From positions 1,402,001 to 1,466,000 of the forward strand of contig CANJKZ010001112.1 of NCBI GenBank assembly GCA_947471745.1: a stretch of DNA of 64,000 nucleotides. The letters run 5' to 3'. The notes beneath the pieces are model-generated. The model saw only the letters and a list, made by a program, of their open reading frames with translations. It was not told where the DNA came from and did no database searches. Each line of letters starts with the position of its first letter. Position 1 is the stretch's first letter. This DNA is from Closterium sp. Naga37s-1 (taxonomy: Eukaryota > Streptophyta > Zygnematophyceae > Desmidiales > Closteriaceae). Shown here one piece after another: positions 11,108-21,576 of this stretch. A program made the position numbers and the translations under genes.

Positions 11108-11700
11108 GGGCAGAGCAGGGTGGCGCGTGACGAGCAGGGCGGCGCGCGTGCACTAGGAAAACGCACAGGGCAGGGCAAGGTGGCGCATGGCCAAGGAAGG
11201 GCGCCGCGTAGGGCAGGGAATGGCGGCGCGCGGCTAGCAGGGCGGCGCGCGGGCAGGCTGCAGAACGGCGCGCGGGCAGGGCAGGGCGGCGCGCGTGTAG
11301 GAAAGGGGCTGCGCGCGGCCAGCAGGGATGCGCGCGGGCTGCAAAGGGCGGCGCGCGGGCTGCTAAGGGCGGCGCACGGGCTGCAAAGGGCGGCGCGCGG
11401 CAGGAAAGGGCGGCGCGCGGGCTGTAAAGGGCGGCGCGTGGCAGGAAAAGGCGGCGCGCGGGCAGGGCAGGGCAGCGCGCGGCCAGCAGGGCGGCGCGAC
11501 GGGTAGGGCAGGGCGGCGCGCAGCTAGCAAGGCGGCGCGGCGGGAAGGGTAGGGTAGTGCGTGGCCAACAGGGCGGCGCGACGGGCAGGGCAGGGCAGCG
11601 CAACTGGTGGGACAACGCGACGGGCAGGGTAGGGTGCTACGGGCAGGGAAACCCGCTACAGGCAGCGAGCTATACGGTGGGCCCTAAAAACAACCGGCCG
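11108..11700 (-). repeat. G+C-rich leader array of Copia-G
   Basis: Degenerate repeats of GGCGCGCGGGCAGGGCAGG-like units (plus-strand view) fill the interval between gag and the primer-binding site. Similar arrays, different in unit and length, hold the same place in Copia-H (36170-36975), Copia-E (61560-62815) and, in the other orientation, Copia-D (about 55250-55900). Confidence 0.8.
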
Positions 11701-11725
11701 TGGAACAGGACCTGCTCTGAAACCA

Positions 11726-11846
11726 TGTCAGAAGAGTGAACCGGAAGAGTAGGAAGTTGGTACAAGTACTAACCCTAATTGGGTTGTACCCTTTATGGGC
11801 TACCCCTCTACAGCCTCCACAACATAAACAATATAACAGTTTGACA
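11726..11846 (-). repeat. Short (121 bp) LTR of Copia-G with stem-loop
   Basis: Bounded by TG...CA on the plus strand. Next to it at about 11,712-11,725 lies a sequence complementary to the family's primer (sense strand TGGTTTCAGAGCAGG), typical of initiator tRNA-Met priming. An inverted motif at 11759-11790 (GGTAC ... AACCC, TAATT, GGGTT, GTACC) can fold into a bulged stem-loop and is conserved in sister LTRs. Confidence 0.85.
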
Positions 11847-11869
11847 TTTCAGTAGTATCCACAAAGTGA

Positions 11870-14330
11870 AAAGTGTCAAGAACGGAATGATGGCTTGACT
11901 AAGGTTGGTTTGGGTACATAGACCTAACCCTAACTTTTGTACCCCATATGACACACATCACTAAGACTATAACATCTAACACACCCCCATAGCCTAAGTG
12001 AGGGGTGTCAAGCATACCAACAACATACGGTCACAAGACCAGTCACAAAGCAACAAAGCTCAGGGTGGATCACAATGTCACCACACACTCTGAGCACAAG
12101 CAAAAGAGCCACAAGGCCAGTTCAAGAGGTCACAGAGGTATATATAAAGTGTACAAACAAAGAAAAGCAGAGAACTCACGACTACGCAAGGCGAGAACCT
12201 GTGTCGACGAGACCTTGGTGAAGATGTCTGCAGTGTTGGCCTCGGACTCCAGAATGTCGAAGCGAGCATGTCCAAGCCTCAGCAAATCTCGTAGAAAAAT
12301 TACTCGACGTTGATGTGCTTCACTCTGCTCTCCAGTCGCGACTCTCGAGAAAGGAGAATCGACGCCTTGATGTCAGTGAACAAGGTCAGTGCAGAGCTCG
12401 GCCGCTCACCAAGGTCGGTGAGCAAGAAGGTCAACCAACACAGCGCCTGTGCAGCCATGGCTCCAGCGTAGATCTCAGGCTCAGTGGTTGAGACCGAGGA
12501 GGAATGCGTGGACCTCCACGAAATAGCTCCAGAGCCCAGGCTAAAGCAATACCCCTGAGTAGACATGTGAATCTCGGCGTCGTCAGCGTAAGAAGAGTCA
12601 CAATATCCAGTAAGTACGACAGACTGTCTCCCTCCAAGAACCAGCCCCACGCCTGATGCCGTTGCTAGGTACTTCGCCACCCTCACAACAGCTGTCCAGT
12701 GAACTGGACGGTGTCTCCCTGACGCAACAAAGCGAGCAAGTATGCTGAGAGGGAAGGCGAGTTCTGGGCGAGTACAAGTCATCACGTACATGAGGCAGCC
12801 CACAAGCTCTGCGTAGGGACCACTAGGCTCAAACGGCTCGTCAGGAAAGGGTCCAGTGAGTCTGTGGTCAACAGCAAGAGGTGTGCGCTGTACTGTGGAG
12901 TGCTGAAGCTCGAACCGCTGAAGGACCTGCTGCACCATGTGTGACTATGAGAGTGTAATGGTGCGAGCGGCTCTGACCCCGGTGATCTGCAGGCCAAGGT
13001 AGTGGCGCAGCTCACCAAGGTAAGTGCACGTCTGTCTCTTCTGCAGTTCGCGCTTCACGTCAGCCAAAGCAACCTTGTCAGCAGTGGCGAAAACCAGGTC
13101 GTCGACGTAGTACAAAGAATGGTGTGGAGCCATGACGAACAAACAGCGACGGGTCAGCAGAAGACGGCTGCAAACCGAGGTCAGACAGTGTAGAACGAAG
13201 GGTGTCGTGCCACTCACGAGGAGTCTGACGGAGACCGTAGACCGGTCGCCTAAGCCTCCACTGGGTCCCAGGAGGGAAAGTGCCAGTGAACGCAAAGGGA
13301 CGACAAACCAGACCTCCTCGTGTAGGCTACTCTGAAGGAAGGAAGTGGAGAAGCCGAGAGAGTGTAGCTCATAGTCTCTCTGTGCTGCTACGTGCACTAA
13401 CACCCGAAGAGTGGTTGCGAAGGTCTGAAAGAAATCAACTCCCTCGCGCTGACTGAAAGTCCTAGCCACATAGCGCGCCTTGAAGACCGGAGGAGATCCC
13501 GGTGGCCGCTTCACCCTGAAGATCCACATGCCATCGACTATGTTCGCCCCAGAGGGGGCAACCTCGTTGACGTAGGTGCCTGTGGATCTGTAGGAGGCCA
13601 TCTCTGCGTCCATGGCAGCTCTCCACTGAGAGGTCCAAGGCCCTGACACTGCCTCAGCGTAAGTGCAAGGAGTCGGTATGCCAAGGGCGTCGGGGACTCT
13701 CTCAGGAGCGAGCAGCATGGCACAGAGATGAGGGGAAGCGGCTACCAGAAACTCTAGCTCAGACTGCCTGTCCTCTAGGCGTCACAGTTAAGGGCAGACT
13801 CACCCCCGACGGCCAAAGGACTGGAAGGAAGAGCAGCACAAGGCTGGTGGTGTAGTCAGCTCTCCACTGAGAGGTCCAAGGCCCTGACACTGCCTCAGCG
13901 TAAGTGCAAGGAGTCGGTATGCCAAGGGCGTCGGGGACTCTCTCAGGAGCGAGCAGCATGGCACAGAGATGAGGGGAAGCGGCTACCAGAAACTCTAGCT
14001 CAGACTGCCTGTCCTCTAGGGCGTCACAGTTAAGGGCAGACTCACCCCCGACGGCCAAAGGACTGGAAGGAAGAGCAGCACAAGGCTGGTGGTGTAGTCA
14101 AGGGGCGACTAGAGGCAAACTCAGTGACTGCGACAGTAAGAGCGGAGACAGAGGACAGAGAGGCACGAGGGTCCGTAACAAGAGAGGCGAGAACACGAGA
14201 GACAACAGGTCGTTACGTGCGGTAGAAGTCAGTGACAAGAGTAGAGAGGGAAGCAGTGAAGGCCGACTCAGGAGGAGAAGGAAGCACAGACGGAGACAAA
14301 CGAAGCGGACTAGAACGAACGCGGCAGCAG
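11870..14330 (-). mobile_element. Ty1/Copia element Copia-F, 3' part of a minus-strand copy
   Basis: A short LTR (about 11870-11979) is preceded, in the sense direction, by a purine tract (CTATGGGGGTG type, near 11,980-11,995), then RNase H (12300 onward), reverse transcriptase (around 'MDAEMASYRSTGTYVNEV' and 'YYVDDLVFATADK', 12945-13718) and hinge sequence up to about 14,330. The hinge carries a perfectly placed 241-bp tandem duplication (separate entry). Gag, protease and integrase are absent. It lies next to Copia-G but its LTR differs clearly, so it is a different copy or subfamily. Broken, with several breaks. Confidence 0.8.
13618..14100 (-). repeat. 241-bp tandem duplication inside Copia-F
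   Basis: The segments 13618-13858 and 13859-14100 are almost identical (I see a single one-base length difference). This is a recent tandem duplication of hinge/RT-start sequence that arose after insertion. Confidence 0.9.
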
Positions 14331-14472
14331 CGGCATCACCGTCCCACTCCGCTCTCCCGTGTGAATGCTACCCACACACCCCACGCGCCTGCCGTTTACA
14401 CGCCTCAAATCAGTATCTCGCTGAACCGTGAAATCACAGCGAGTGCTCATGGCCTGAGAGTGCTGAGCGTGG

Positions 14473-14521
14473 GTGCTGGGAGTGGTGGGAGTGGTGGGAG
14501 TGGTGGGAGTGGTGGGAGTGC
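14473..14521. repeat. 10-bp minisatellite (GGTGGGAGTG)n
   Basis: About five tandem copies read directly; G-rich on the plus strand. Confidence 0.9.
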
Positions 14522-14689
14522 GGTGACTTGCCGCAACACATGAGGCAAGTGTAACACGAATCCGCCCCTACTGCTCTCCAATTCAAACTCCCTGCGCGCC
14601 CCACACTGCCACATGCAGTCCCCATGACCGCACAACAACCCCTCTTGCCCGTGTGGTGTGTGTGACAGCATGTGGCAGAGGCACGCATG

Positions 14690-14738
14690 TGGCGTGTGGC
14701 AGTGGCACACGTGTGGCGTGTGGCAGTGGCACGCGTGC
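14690..14738. repeat. 24-bp tandem repeat (TGGCGTGTGGCAGTGGCAC type)
   Basis: Two full copies with one variant base, preceded by a partial copy from about 14,670. Confidence 0.8.
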
Positions 14739-14792
14739 CAGGAGGGGCGCGTGATTCGAGGACGACGGGGGAAACAACCACGTGCTGCCAGC

Positions 14793-14898
14793 CCACCCTG
14801 CTGTGGGGTGGGCCCACCCTGCTGTGGGGTGGGGCCACCCTGCTGTGGGGTGGGGCCACCCTGCTGTGGGGTGGGGCCACCCTGCTGTGGGGTGGGGC
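14793..14898. repeat. 21-bp minisatellite, five copies, each self-complementary
   Basis: Unit CCACCCTGCTGTGGGGTGGGG, written here as CCACCC-TGCTGTG-GGGTGG plus spacer. Within each unit CCACCC can pair with GGGTGG, so the array can form a row of hairpins. Copies differ by at most a base. Confidence 0.9.
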
Positions 14899-15581
14899 CG
14901 CCCGCCCTCCTCACCTCACCCACTCACCACCTCTCTCGTGTTCTTGCCACACACGCGCCGCACTTGCCTGCCTGCATGCCTCCGCTTGTCCCGCGCTCTC
15001 TGCGCTTTCGCCTGCACGCGCATGCTCGTGCTGTTGGGCATGTGAGAGCAGCGGAGGGAGTGCAAGCAGGGGTGCAGGGGTTGGCAGCAGGGGCGGGGAG
15101 GGAGGGCGAGTTGAGGCAGGTGGTGAGTGGCGGCGGGGGAATATTGACCCAAGGTTCTGTCCGCTGCGAGTGGCGTTCTCTGCTGAGGAGGGTGGATTGG
15201 GGGGAGTGCGCATGGGGCAGTGAGGGGGGAGGGTGGGGGCGTGGGGCGTGGCCCTGGGGTGGGGTGGGAGGGGCCATGGCTCATGTGGCTGGCAGGCTGC
15301 ATCAAGGATGCGCGCCACATGCCGTGAGCGGATGAAACACCTGCATGCACATCCCCCCGCCATGCTCTCCACATCCGCGCCCCCCCTCCCCTCACCCCCC
15401 GTGCTCGTCTGGAACCTCCATTCTTTGCTTCTGCCTGCTTACCTCCTGCTCAACAATGCTCTCCCTTCCTCCCTTCCTCCCTCCCTCACTCCCTCCCTCA
15501 TTATTCCCTCCCGCCCACCCTCCCACTCTCTCTTCACGGACCTGCAGCAGCAGGGAATGACAGCCAGGCGCCAGTCCCTCG

Positions 15582-15611
15582 CCCACGCCCACGCCCACGC
15601 CCACGCCCACA
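15582..15611. repeat. 6-bp microsatellite (CCCACG)n
   Basis: Five tandem CCCACG/CCCACA units read directly. Confidence 0.9.
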
Positions 15612-16204
15612 GCAGCCCCAGGAGCGGCACCGTTGGGGCTAGGCTAGGGCTAAGTGGGGGGGGTGACGTGTGTGGGAGTGGGAGTGGGAGGGGGAGTGGG
15701 GGCAGCAAGGGTTTCTGGACAGCAGCATACAAGCCTCTCCTCCGGCCCTTCTCCTCCCGTCCTCCCCGTGCTGCCCTCCCACCCACCCACCCTCCCACCC
15801 TCCCAATCTTGCTGCCACACCGTCATGCTTCTGCTGCACCCTGCCTCATATGCTGTTTGCACTGTGGGACTGACAAGGTTTGCACTGTTTTCTGATTGGC
15901 GTGCGGGGGGAGAGTGCAGGCGATGAAAAACAGCTCGCGTTTGTGCGTAGCTCTTGTCAACACAACACCCAGTGCCGCATGATACTTTTGTGCGACATTG
16001 CATACTCATGGTGACTGGAGGGATTGAAATGAGCCGCAGTTTAGAAACCAAATTCCTAGCTTTCAAAATATGTTAGCGCTTCTTTACAAACGGATCCGGT
16101 CCGCTGTGGACGCAGGCAGAGTGTACTTGGAAAAGGTGTAACATGTATGTTGGAAAAATCATTTTTGTATAAAATAATAAATGTACAAGGGAGGGGTTAT
16201 TCAT

Positions 16205-17169
16205 TTAAGCACCGGGGGTGAAGTTGGTGGCATAGGCCCACGCGTTGTTGACGGTGGGGTCAGCCAGGTGGTCGGACAGGTTCTCCAGGGGGCCCTTGCC
16301 GGTCACGATGGCCTGGACGAAGAAGCCGAACATCGACACCATGGCGAGGCGGCCGTTCTTCAGCTCCTTCACCTTCAGCTCAGCGAGCGCATCCGGATCG
16401 TCGGCCAGGCCCAGGGGGTCGAAGGCACCGCCGGGGTACAGGGGGTCCTCAACCTCTTGGAAGCCCTCGAGGCCACCCACGCGGTAGCTCTCGACGGCAC
16501 CCATGAGGATGACCTGGGTGGCCCAGATGGCCAGGATGGACTGCGCGTGGATCAGGCTGGGGTTGCCCAGGTAGTCAAGGCCACCCTCGGAGAAGATCTG
16601 CGCGCCGGCCTTGAACCACACGGCCTCGCCGAAGTTCACGCCGTTGCCGGCCAGCAGCTCGGGGGTCAGGCAGCCGAGCGCACCGAGAAGAGCCCAGCGA
16701 GCGTGGATCACCTAAAGATTGATAAGGAGGCGAAAGAACGGTGAATTCAGTGAGAACCGCTGAATAGTTAGCGTTGTAAAAGAAACGATAAGAGGCCTTT
16801 TTTAATGTGCATGGTTCTATGAGCAATGAATGTTCATTCGTGAGGAATGCGTCTCATATGTGTTGCTAGAGATTCCGGTCGGCTTACCTCCAGCTCGCGG
16901 TTCTTGGCGAAGGTCTCGGGGTCAGCGGACAGGCCGGCGGTGTCCCAGCCGTAGTCGCCGGGGTACTCGCCGGTGAGGTACGACGGGGGGGAGCTGAAGG
17001 GGCCCAGGAACAGGTTGCGGTCGGGGCCGTAGAAGGCGCTGCTGGAAGCCGCCTTGGCGGTCTTCCTCATCGTCACGCGGGCCTCGACATTGTTCACCTT
17101 GGCAGCGAGCTCAGCGCTCTGGCCGACGAAGGTGGAGGGGAGCACGGCAGCGTTGGCGAGAGCGGCCAT
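16205..17169 (-). CDS. LHCII-type chlorophyll a/b-binding protein, two exons
   Basis: Light-harvesting antenna protein that binds chlorophyll a/b and carotenoids in the thylakoid membrane around photosystem II. Two exons are predicted: 17169-16888 and 16711-16205, with a 176-bp intron (GT at 16887, AG at 16712) and no frame shift; the product is 262 residues. Residues 1 to about 40 are S/A/R/K-rich and look like a plastid transit peptide. [19 protein letters not shown] (68-86) is the family signature. Helix B starts with ELEVIHARW (E94, H97, R99), helix C is around [14 protein letters not shown], and helix A has ELKNGR (E210, N213, R215). The C-terminus ATNFTPGA is LHCII-like. The trimerisation motif WYxxxR appears as FYGPDR (46-51), with F in place of W. 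The family is certain; the Lhcb number is not. Confidence 0.95.
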
Positions 17170-17316
17170 TGTGGATGTTTGAATCTCTCGAAGAAGCTGC
17201 GATGTGATATTCCTGGATGAAATGAAATCGAGTGCCGCTGCTCTGCTGTGACTGATGCCTGTTTTGAACTCGAGAACAATGAGCTCGGAGGGGGGGGAGA
17301 GGGAGCGTTGTTGCGA

Positions 17317-17321
17317 TTGGA
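17317..17321 (-). promoter_or_regulatory. CCAAT box upstream of the Lhcb gene
   Basis: On the minus strand CCAAT lies about 150 bp upstream of the start codon, inside a CpG-rich stretch with a TGACG-containing word nearby (17326-17330 on the plus strand). No clear TATA box is visible between it and the ATG. The position fits a promoter element; function is inferred. Confidence 0.4.
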
Positions 17322-17544
17322 CGCTGACGCATCACGCACGCACCGCTTGGTTTCCAGTCACCTGCGATGTTCCAAATCCCCGCAATCCAAGATCGACGAA
17401 TCGGTGTCAACTAAAATTCTCAGGAATTGGGCGATGGGTTGTGCTATTGGTGCAGTGGTGATGTGTTTCGCGAAGATGTGTACGATGTCTCATCAATCAG
17501 TCAAGCACCACATAGCTGGGTGTGACGTGGTGTGGAAACTGAGG

Positions 17545-17598
17545 TCGCGGTCCTGGGGTGTCCAGAGTTGGGGTGTCCTGGACACCCCAGGACCGCGA
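17545..17598. repeat. Perfect 19-bp inverted repeat with 16-nt loop
   Basis: Left arm TCGCGGTCCTGGGGTGTCC (17545-17563) is exactly complementary to the right arm at 17580-17598. The 16-base loop itself repeats the GGGGTGTCC word. The hairpin lies about 375 bp upstream of the Lhcb ATG and 117 bp before the LARD-like element. No T-run follows, so it is not a simple terminator; it may be a foldback remnant or part of a non-coding transcript. Confidence 0.85.
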
Positions 17599-17715
17599 TC
17601 TGATTCGAACACAAATATCTCCAATCGTTGTGGGCAAGGTCGAATGCGGTCCAGCGAGGTGACCACGAAAGGGAGATGTTCGGATCTTATCTACACTGTT
17701 ACCGTGTTATATCTC

Positions 17716-17989
17716 TGTAATGAATACGAATTCATTACTGTAGAGGCTGCTCCTAGCGAGGACAGCCCGAACTTCGCGTCAGTTGGGTTCGGCCTACACT
17801 TCGGCCCGAACCACTTTCCGAGTCGCCCCGCACCAATCGCGACACTTCCAACCCATCCACGTCCCGAGGTCCTCGCCTAGCACGGTTTCGACCCTATAAA
17901 TGCATGCTTCTTTACCATTTTCGACATTCTGTATTCGACATCCTTTTTATAAAGTCTTCCGCGCACTCTTCTTAGTACAACTCATAACA
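17716..17989 (+). repeat. Left LTR of the LARD-like element
   Basis: Starts TG and ends CA. An 8-bp palindromic arm pair TAATGAAT/ATTCATTA with a 4-nt loop occupies 17718-17737, just inside the end. A TATA box (TATAAA, 17895-17900) in CCCTATAAATGCATGC probably marks the U3/R promoter. A second TATAAA-like word lies at about 17948. Confidence 0.9.
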
Positions 17990-20900
17990 CTTGGTATCAG
18001 AGCCTAAGTTCCTAGGTTCCCCGTTTTTTAGAGTGTATTACCCCTCGGGGGGGGGACAGGGAAGGATGCCGTGGTGACAGGAGCAGCGCAGTAGCCGGCC
18101 AGGAGAACGGATAGTTGCTCCTAGCGGCCATGTTTTTACGGGCGCTCCTGCTGCACCGACGGATCCTTGCCCTCGACGGTCAAGATCGACCGTGGCCTCC
18201 CTCCCCCCGGGTGGCGGACAGCTTTTGCTGTCGTCGCATTTATTGCGTGAGTTAACAGTATTCGTTTCGGCATTTTCGGAGTTAATTTGTGTGGCAGCTG
18301 ACGTCGACAGGATCTCCGTCAGTGCACGTCCGAAGATGTCGAAAGCAAGATCGTCGTGCGAGTTGCGTCGGCGTGTGGTCGACAACTGCGCGCGACAATT
18401 TCGGAACGGATTGCATGCAGCACGTGGCGTCGAGCGTCTTTGTCGCATTGCGCATCAGTCCGTTGGAGGTCTTCGGCAAGTGACGATCGTGGTCACTGTG
18501 CGCGAAGATTTCGGGTAGCAGCACGTGGAAAACGACTGCTGTGCGAGCAGTCAGGCGCATGGTGATTTGCGTCAGAAAATGCAACGGCGCGGAGTGACGG
18601 CGTGACAACTACCCGAAGAAAGCGGGGGTCTACCGTCGTCCAGCCCGGGTGTGGCCGGTGTGGCTACAGGAGGGTGCGTCGTTGGCGTTTTCGGCAGGAG
18701 CGGCACAGTGTGGGACGGAAGTTATTTTCAAACCGCCGAAAAGTTCGGAAAAGGCCGCCTACGACTAGACTGTCTACGTTAGGGTCACTTCTGCGCCTGC
18801 AACAAAGTCGGCCGAAATTTTCGGAGCAACAGCAGCAGCCGACACTGTACTTCAGGCGGCACAAGTTCCCCCTGATCAAGGGAAGTTGCGCCGCAGACAG
18901 GGCAGTACACCGACGGGACAACGGTTTATCGCAGCGTCTAGACCCGCGAATTTCGCCAGGTCTACCGGCTACAATAAACGGAGTTGCGACAAATACGGGT
19001 CTGGCGAGAGAAACGGAATCCGAGCTTCAGGAGGGGCGAAAACGACCTACTGCGACGACTTTTTGCTGAGTGCCGAATTTTGCGGCTAAGCGGCGGTAGC
19101 AGAAGGAGCTCCCTACCGGCCAAAGTCCACCGACGTTTTGCATACCCCACGCCCAGAAAAGCCTCGAAGGCGATGTGTAAGTCCTGTTGGCTACTGGATA
19201 AAAATGTGGGGCCCTGTGTTTAGCCCTGTGCTGGTTCGACGGCAGGGCGTACAAGAAACATTCGTGGTGTGGCACTGTTCGGCCCCGACAAAAACGGACC
19301 ATCGGCAACAGTTCCCCTGCCGAAAAAGTCGGAGCTGAAGAAGTTGGTGCAGCTGTCGGAGTTTCTCCTAATTCAACGGTCTACCCGACGGCGGTGTAGC
19401 AGCGAAGCAGGGGTTTCCGAAGCTGTGGAATTTTAAATGCGATAGACGCGGTGGGCAACGAAGCGGCCGGTCCGACTGTTTGATCCGATAAACATGACCC
19501 GGCTACGATAGCGTTCGCGCCTTCACCGAATGTCAGAAAAATCGCGGGCAACACAGACTTATACCTCATCCGACAAAAGCGGACGCTGGGTGAACGGCGG
19601 CAAGCGAAATTGTCGGGGGGTGAAGACAAAAACAAAATGGAGGGAAATTTGTGGGTGCTCCAGCAGATCTCCAGAGTGAAAGGTTGAGCCCGTACACCAA
19701 TCCACCGCGAATTTCGGAGTCTATTCGGTAGACCCCCGAAAGGGTTTGATATTGTTACATGGAGGCGCGGCGAGCGGTGTATCGCCAAGGATATCTGGGA
19801 TTCGCTAAGTAATTTCGACGGGTACGAAGACGGGTGAACGTCGGAGTACCAGGGTCAACGGCGGAAACGTCGGGGTTATGCGGCGGAAAATACTTCGGGA
19901 CTGCTTCAACAACCATGATTTTCGGGGTTCTTTCCTACGGTGGGAGACGGGTGAACGTCTGCTCGCCAGCTGTTTCAGCGATTTACGGTGTACTTCGAAG
20001 TTATCTGGGGAAATTCTACGGCGAGATCTGCGGCGTTGATGCGGGCTAGGTTCCGTGAAATTCGGTCCCGGTAGACCCATGACTCTGGGTTCCGCACGAA
20101 AAAGCACCTCCTGTTGGTGGGTTGCTATTGTGGTTAACCATGGAGAGAAAAATGGCGACGGGTGGGCACGCTAGATACACCGGTTCTTCAAGGGGATAAC
20201 CTGCAGGTGACCAAGACGTACGAGTATTTTTCGGCACCGACATTTACGGAGAGTTCGAGTATCGGTTTTACAACAGTTCGGCGGTGACAGCCGACAATTT
20301 CGTGACACGGCGGAGTTGCAGCGGCGCTGGGTTAAGCGCGCGAACTTTGCCGTGGTGAGCTTCATGGAGGCAAAATCTGTGGAATTTCAGGGGTACCAGC
20401 CGCAACACAGGTGGACATTATCGCAACAGGTGGGGGGTGGAAGAACAGCTTTTTCGCCTCTGCCCCGACGTTCTCGGCGAGTCACGACAACGCCGACAAT
20501 GCAGCTGACGTCATCGGCAGTTCCAGTTCGTGGTTGAAAATATATTTGCGAGGTCAGGGGGAGGAACAGCAGCTGTTTTTCGCCTCTGCCCGGGAGTTTT
20601 CGGAGAATCGCGACAAAGCCCTCGGCGAGTTCTGACAAAACCGCCGATGGTGGTGACGGAGATTTTCAAGCAGAGTTTCTCGGGTGGCAGATACTGACAG
20701 CTGGAGATGCTGCAGCAATCGAAGATTTTGATCCTGCCACAACAAAAAGACAGCAGTCGGGAGACACTGCAGCAGTCGAACGATTTGACGCTGCCACGCG
20801 GAGATTTTGGGATGGCAGCCGCTGCAGCAGTAGTCGCGACTACAAGACAAGAAGAAGGTTTTCTTCGCGATTTTTATTTCGAAGGGTTGCATCCGAGTCC

Positions 20901-21576
20901 AGATGCACAACGATATACCCTCTCAAAGGGACTTCGCGGTACACCCTGCAGAGTTCTACCAGTTCAAGACAATGATTTCGCCACCGACTGCATTTTCTAC
21001 AGCGCAGCAGCCGAATTTTAGACGGGTGGTCATAACACTTGGTATTCTGTTCTACCCTCGGCGTCAGGGTAATTAGGGTTTCCATACCCGCGCAGCTGCT
21101 CTACCTTGGGGGTCTACCCTTTTCTTCCAGGGGGGGAGAGAGAGTATTTTTCGCACTGTCTTCCTCAACATTTCTGACACTGTTGTCAGACTCTGACAGC
21201 ACGACGGACGCTTGCGATGACTTCATCGACATCGACGGCTTCAGATTCATCGAACTCTGACAGCGCGTCAGAATTCCCGCCATCTTCGCGATCATCTCTA
21301 CCGTCCGCCTCACATCCGCCACATCTACGGTTTTCCATTCATCGGCGGATTTTCAACTCGACATTCGATTTCAACCGCCAGATCGACATCTGGGAAATCC
21401 AACGGCTGACATTCCAACTCTTTGAAATTCGCCTGGTCAACGCGCTCAGCCACGCGTCAACTCGAAAGTCAACACGCTTCCGCACCGTCAGATCAGTTTC
21501 GACCGAGATCTGCAGTTTTCACGCTACTGCAAGACTCGCCTACGTATAAGGGCACCTTATTTAGAAGGTGGGAGAG

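Larger units (their letters stand above)
7205..11846 (-). mobile_element. Ty1/Copia element Copia-G, 5' part of a minus-strand copy
   Basis: Reading the minus strand from the right: LTR (11726-11846), Met-tRNA-type primer site, G+C-rich leader array (11108-11700), gag (about 10376-11100), glycine-rich gag end and a protease region (around 'FMLDSRASRCFFRDSTTL', near 10,050), GAG-pre-integrase ('LLWHHRLGHLSMPRL', near 9,620), integrase core (around 'LHSDRGGEFSSDLL', near 9,200) and a repetitive hinge (7740-8580). The copy stops near 7,205 inside the hinge region, which matches about 58,750 in Copia-E; reverse transcriptase and the 3' LTR are not present. It is a broken fossil with several breaks. 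Confidence 0.85.
14331..15930. other. Minisatellite-rich interval without a recognised gene
   Basis: G+C-rich DNA with many short arrays. Frames are open on both strands but are dominated by repeats and low-complexity P/H/S/G residues. A stretch near 15,545-15,720 could be an exon (pyrimidine-rich CCTGCAG then 'QGMTARRQSLAHAHAHAH'), but nothing else supports it. Confidence 0.35.

Noticed and set aside
14434-15895. Protein-coding gene across the minisatellite interval
   Set aside because: Frames are open on both strands, end at repeat borders and carry only repeated low-complexity peptides.
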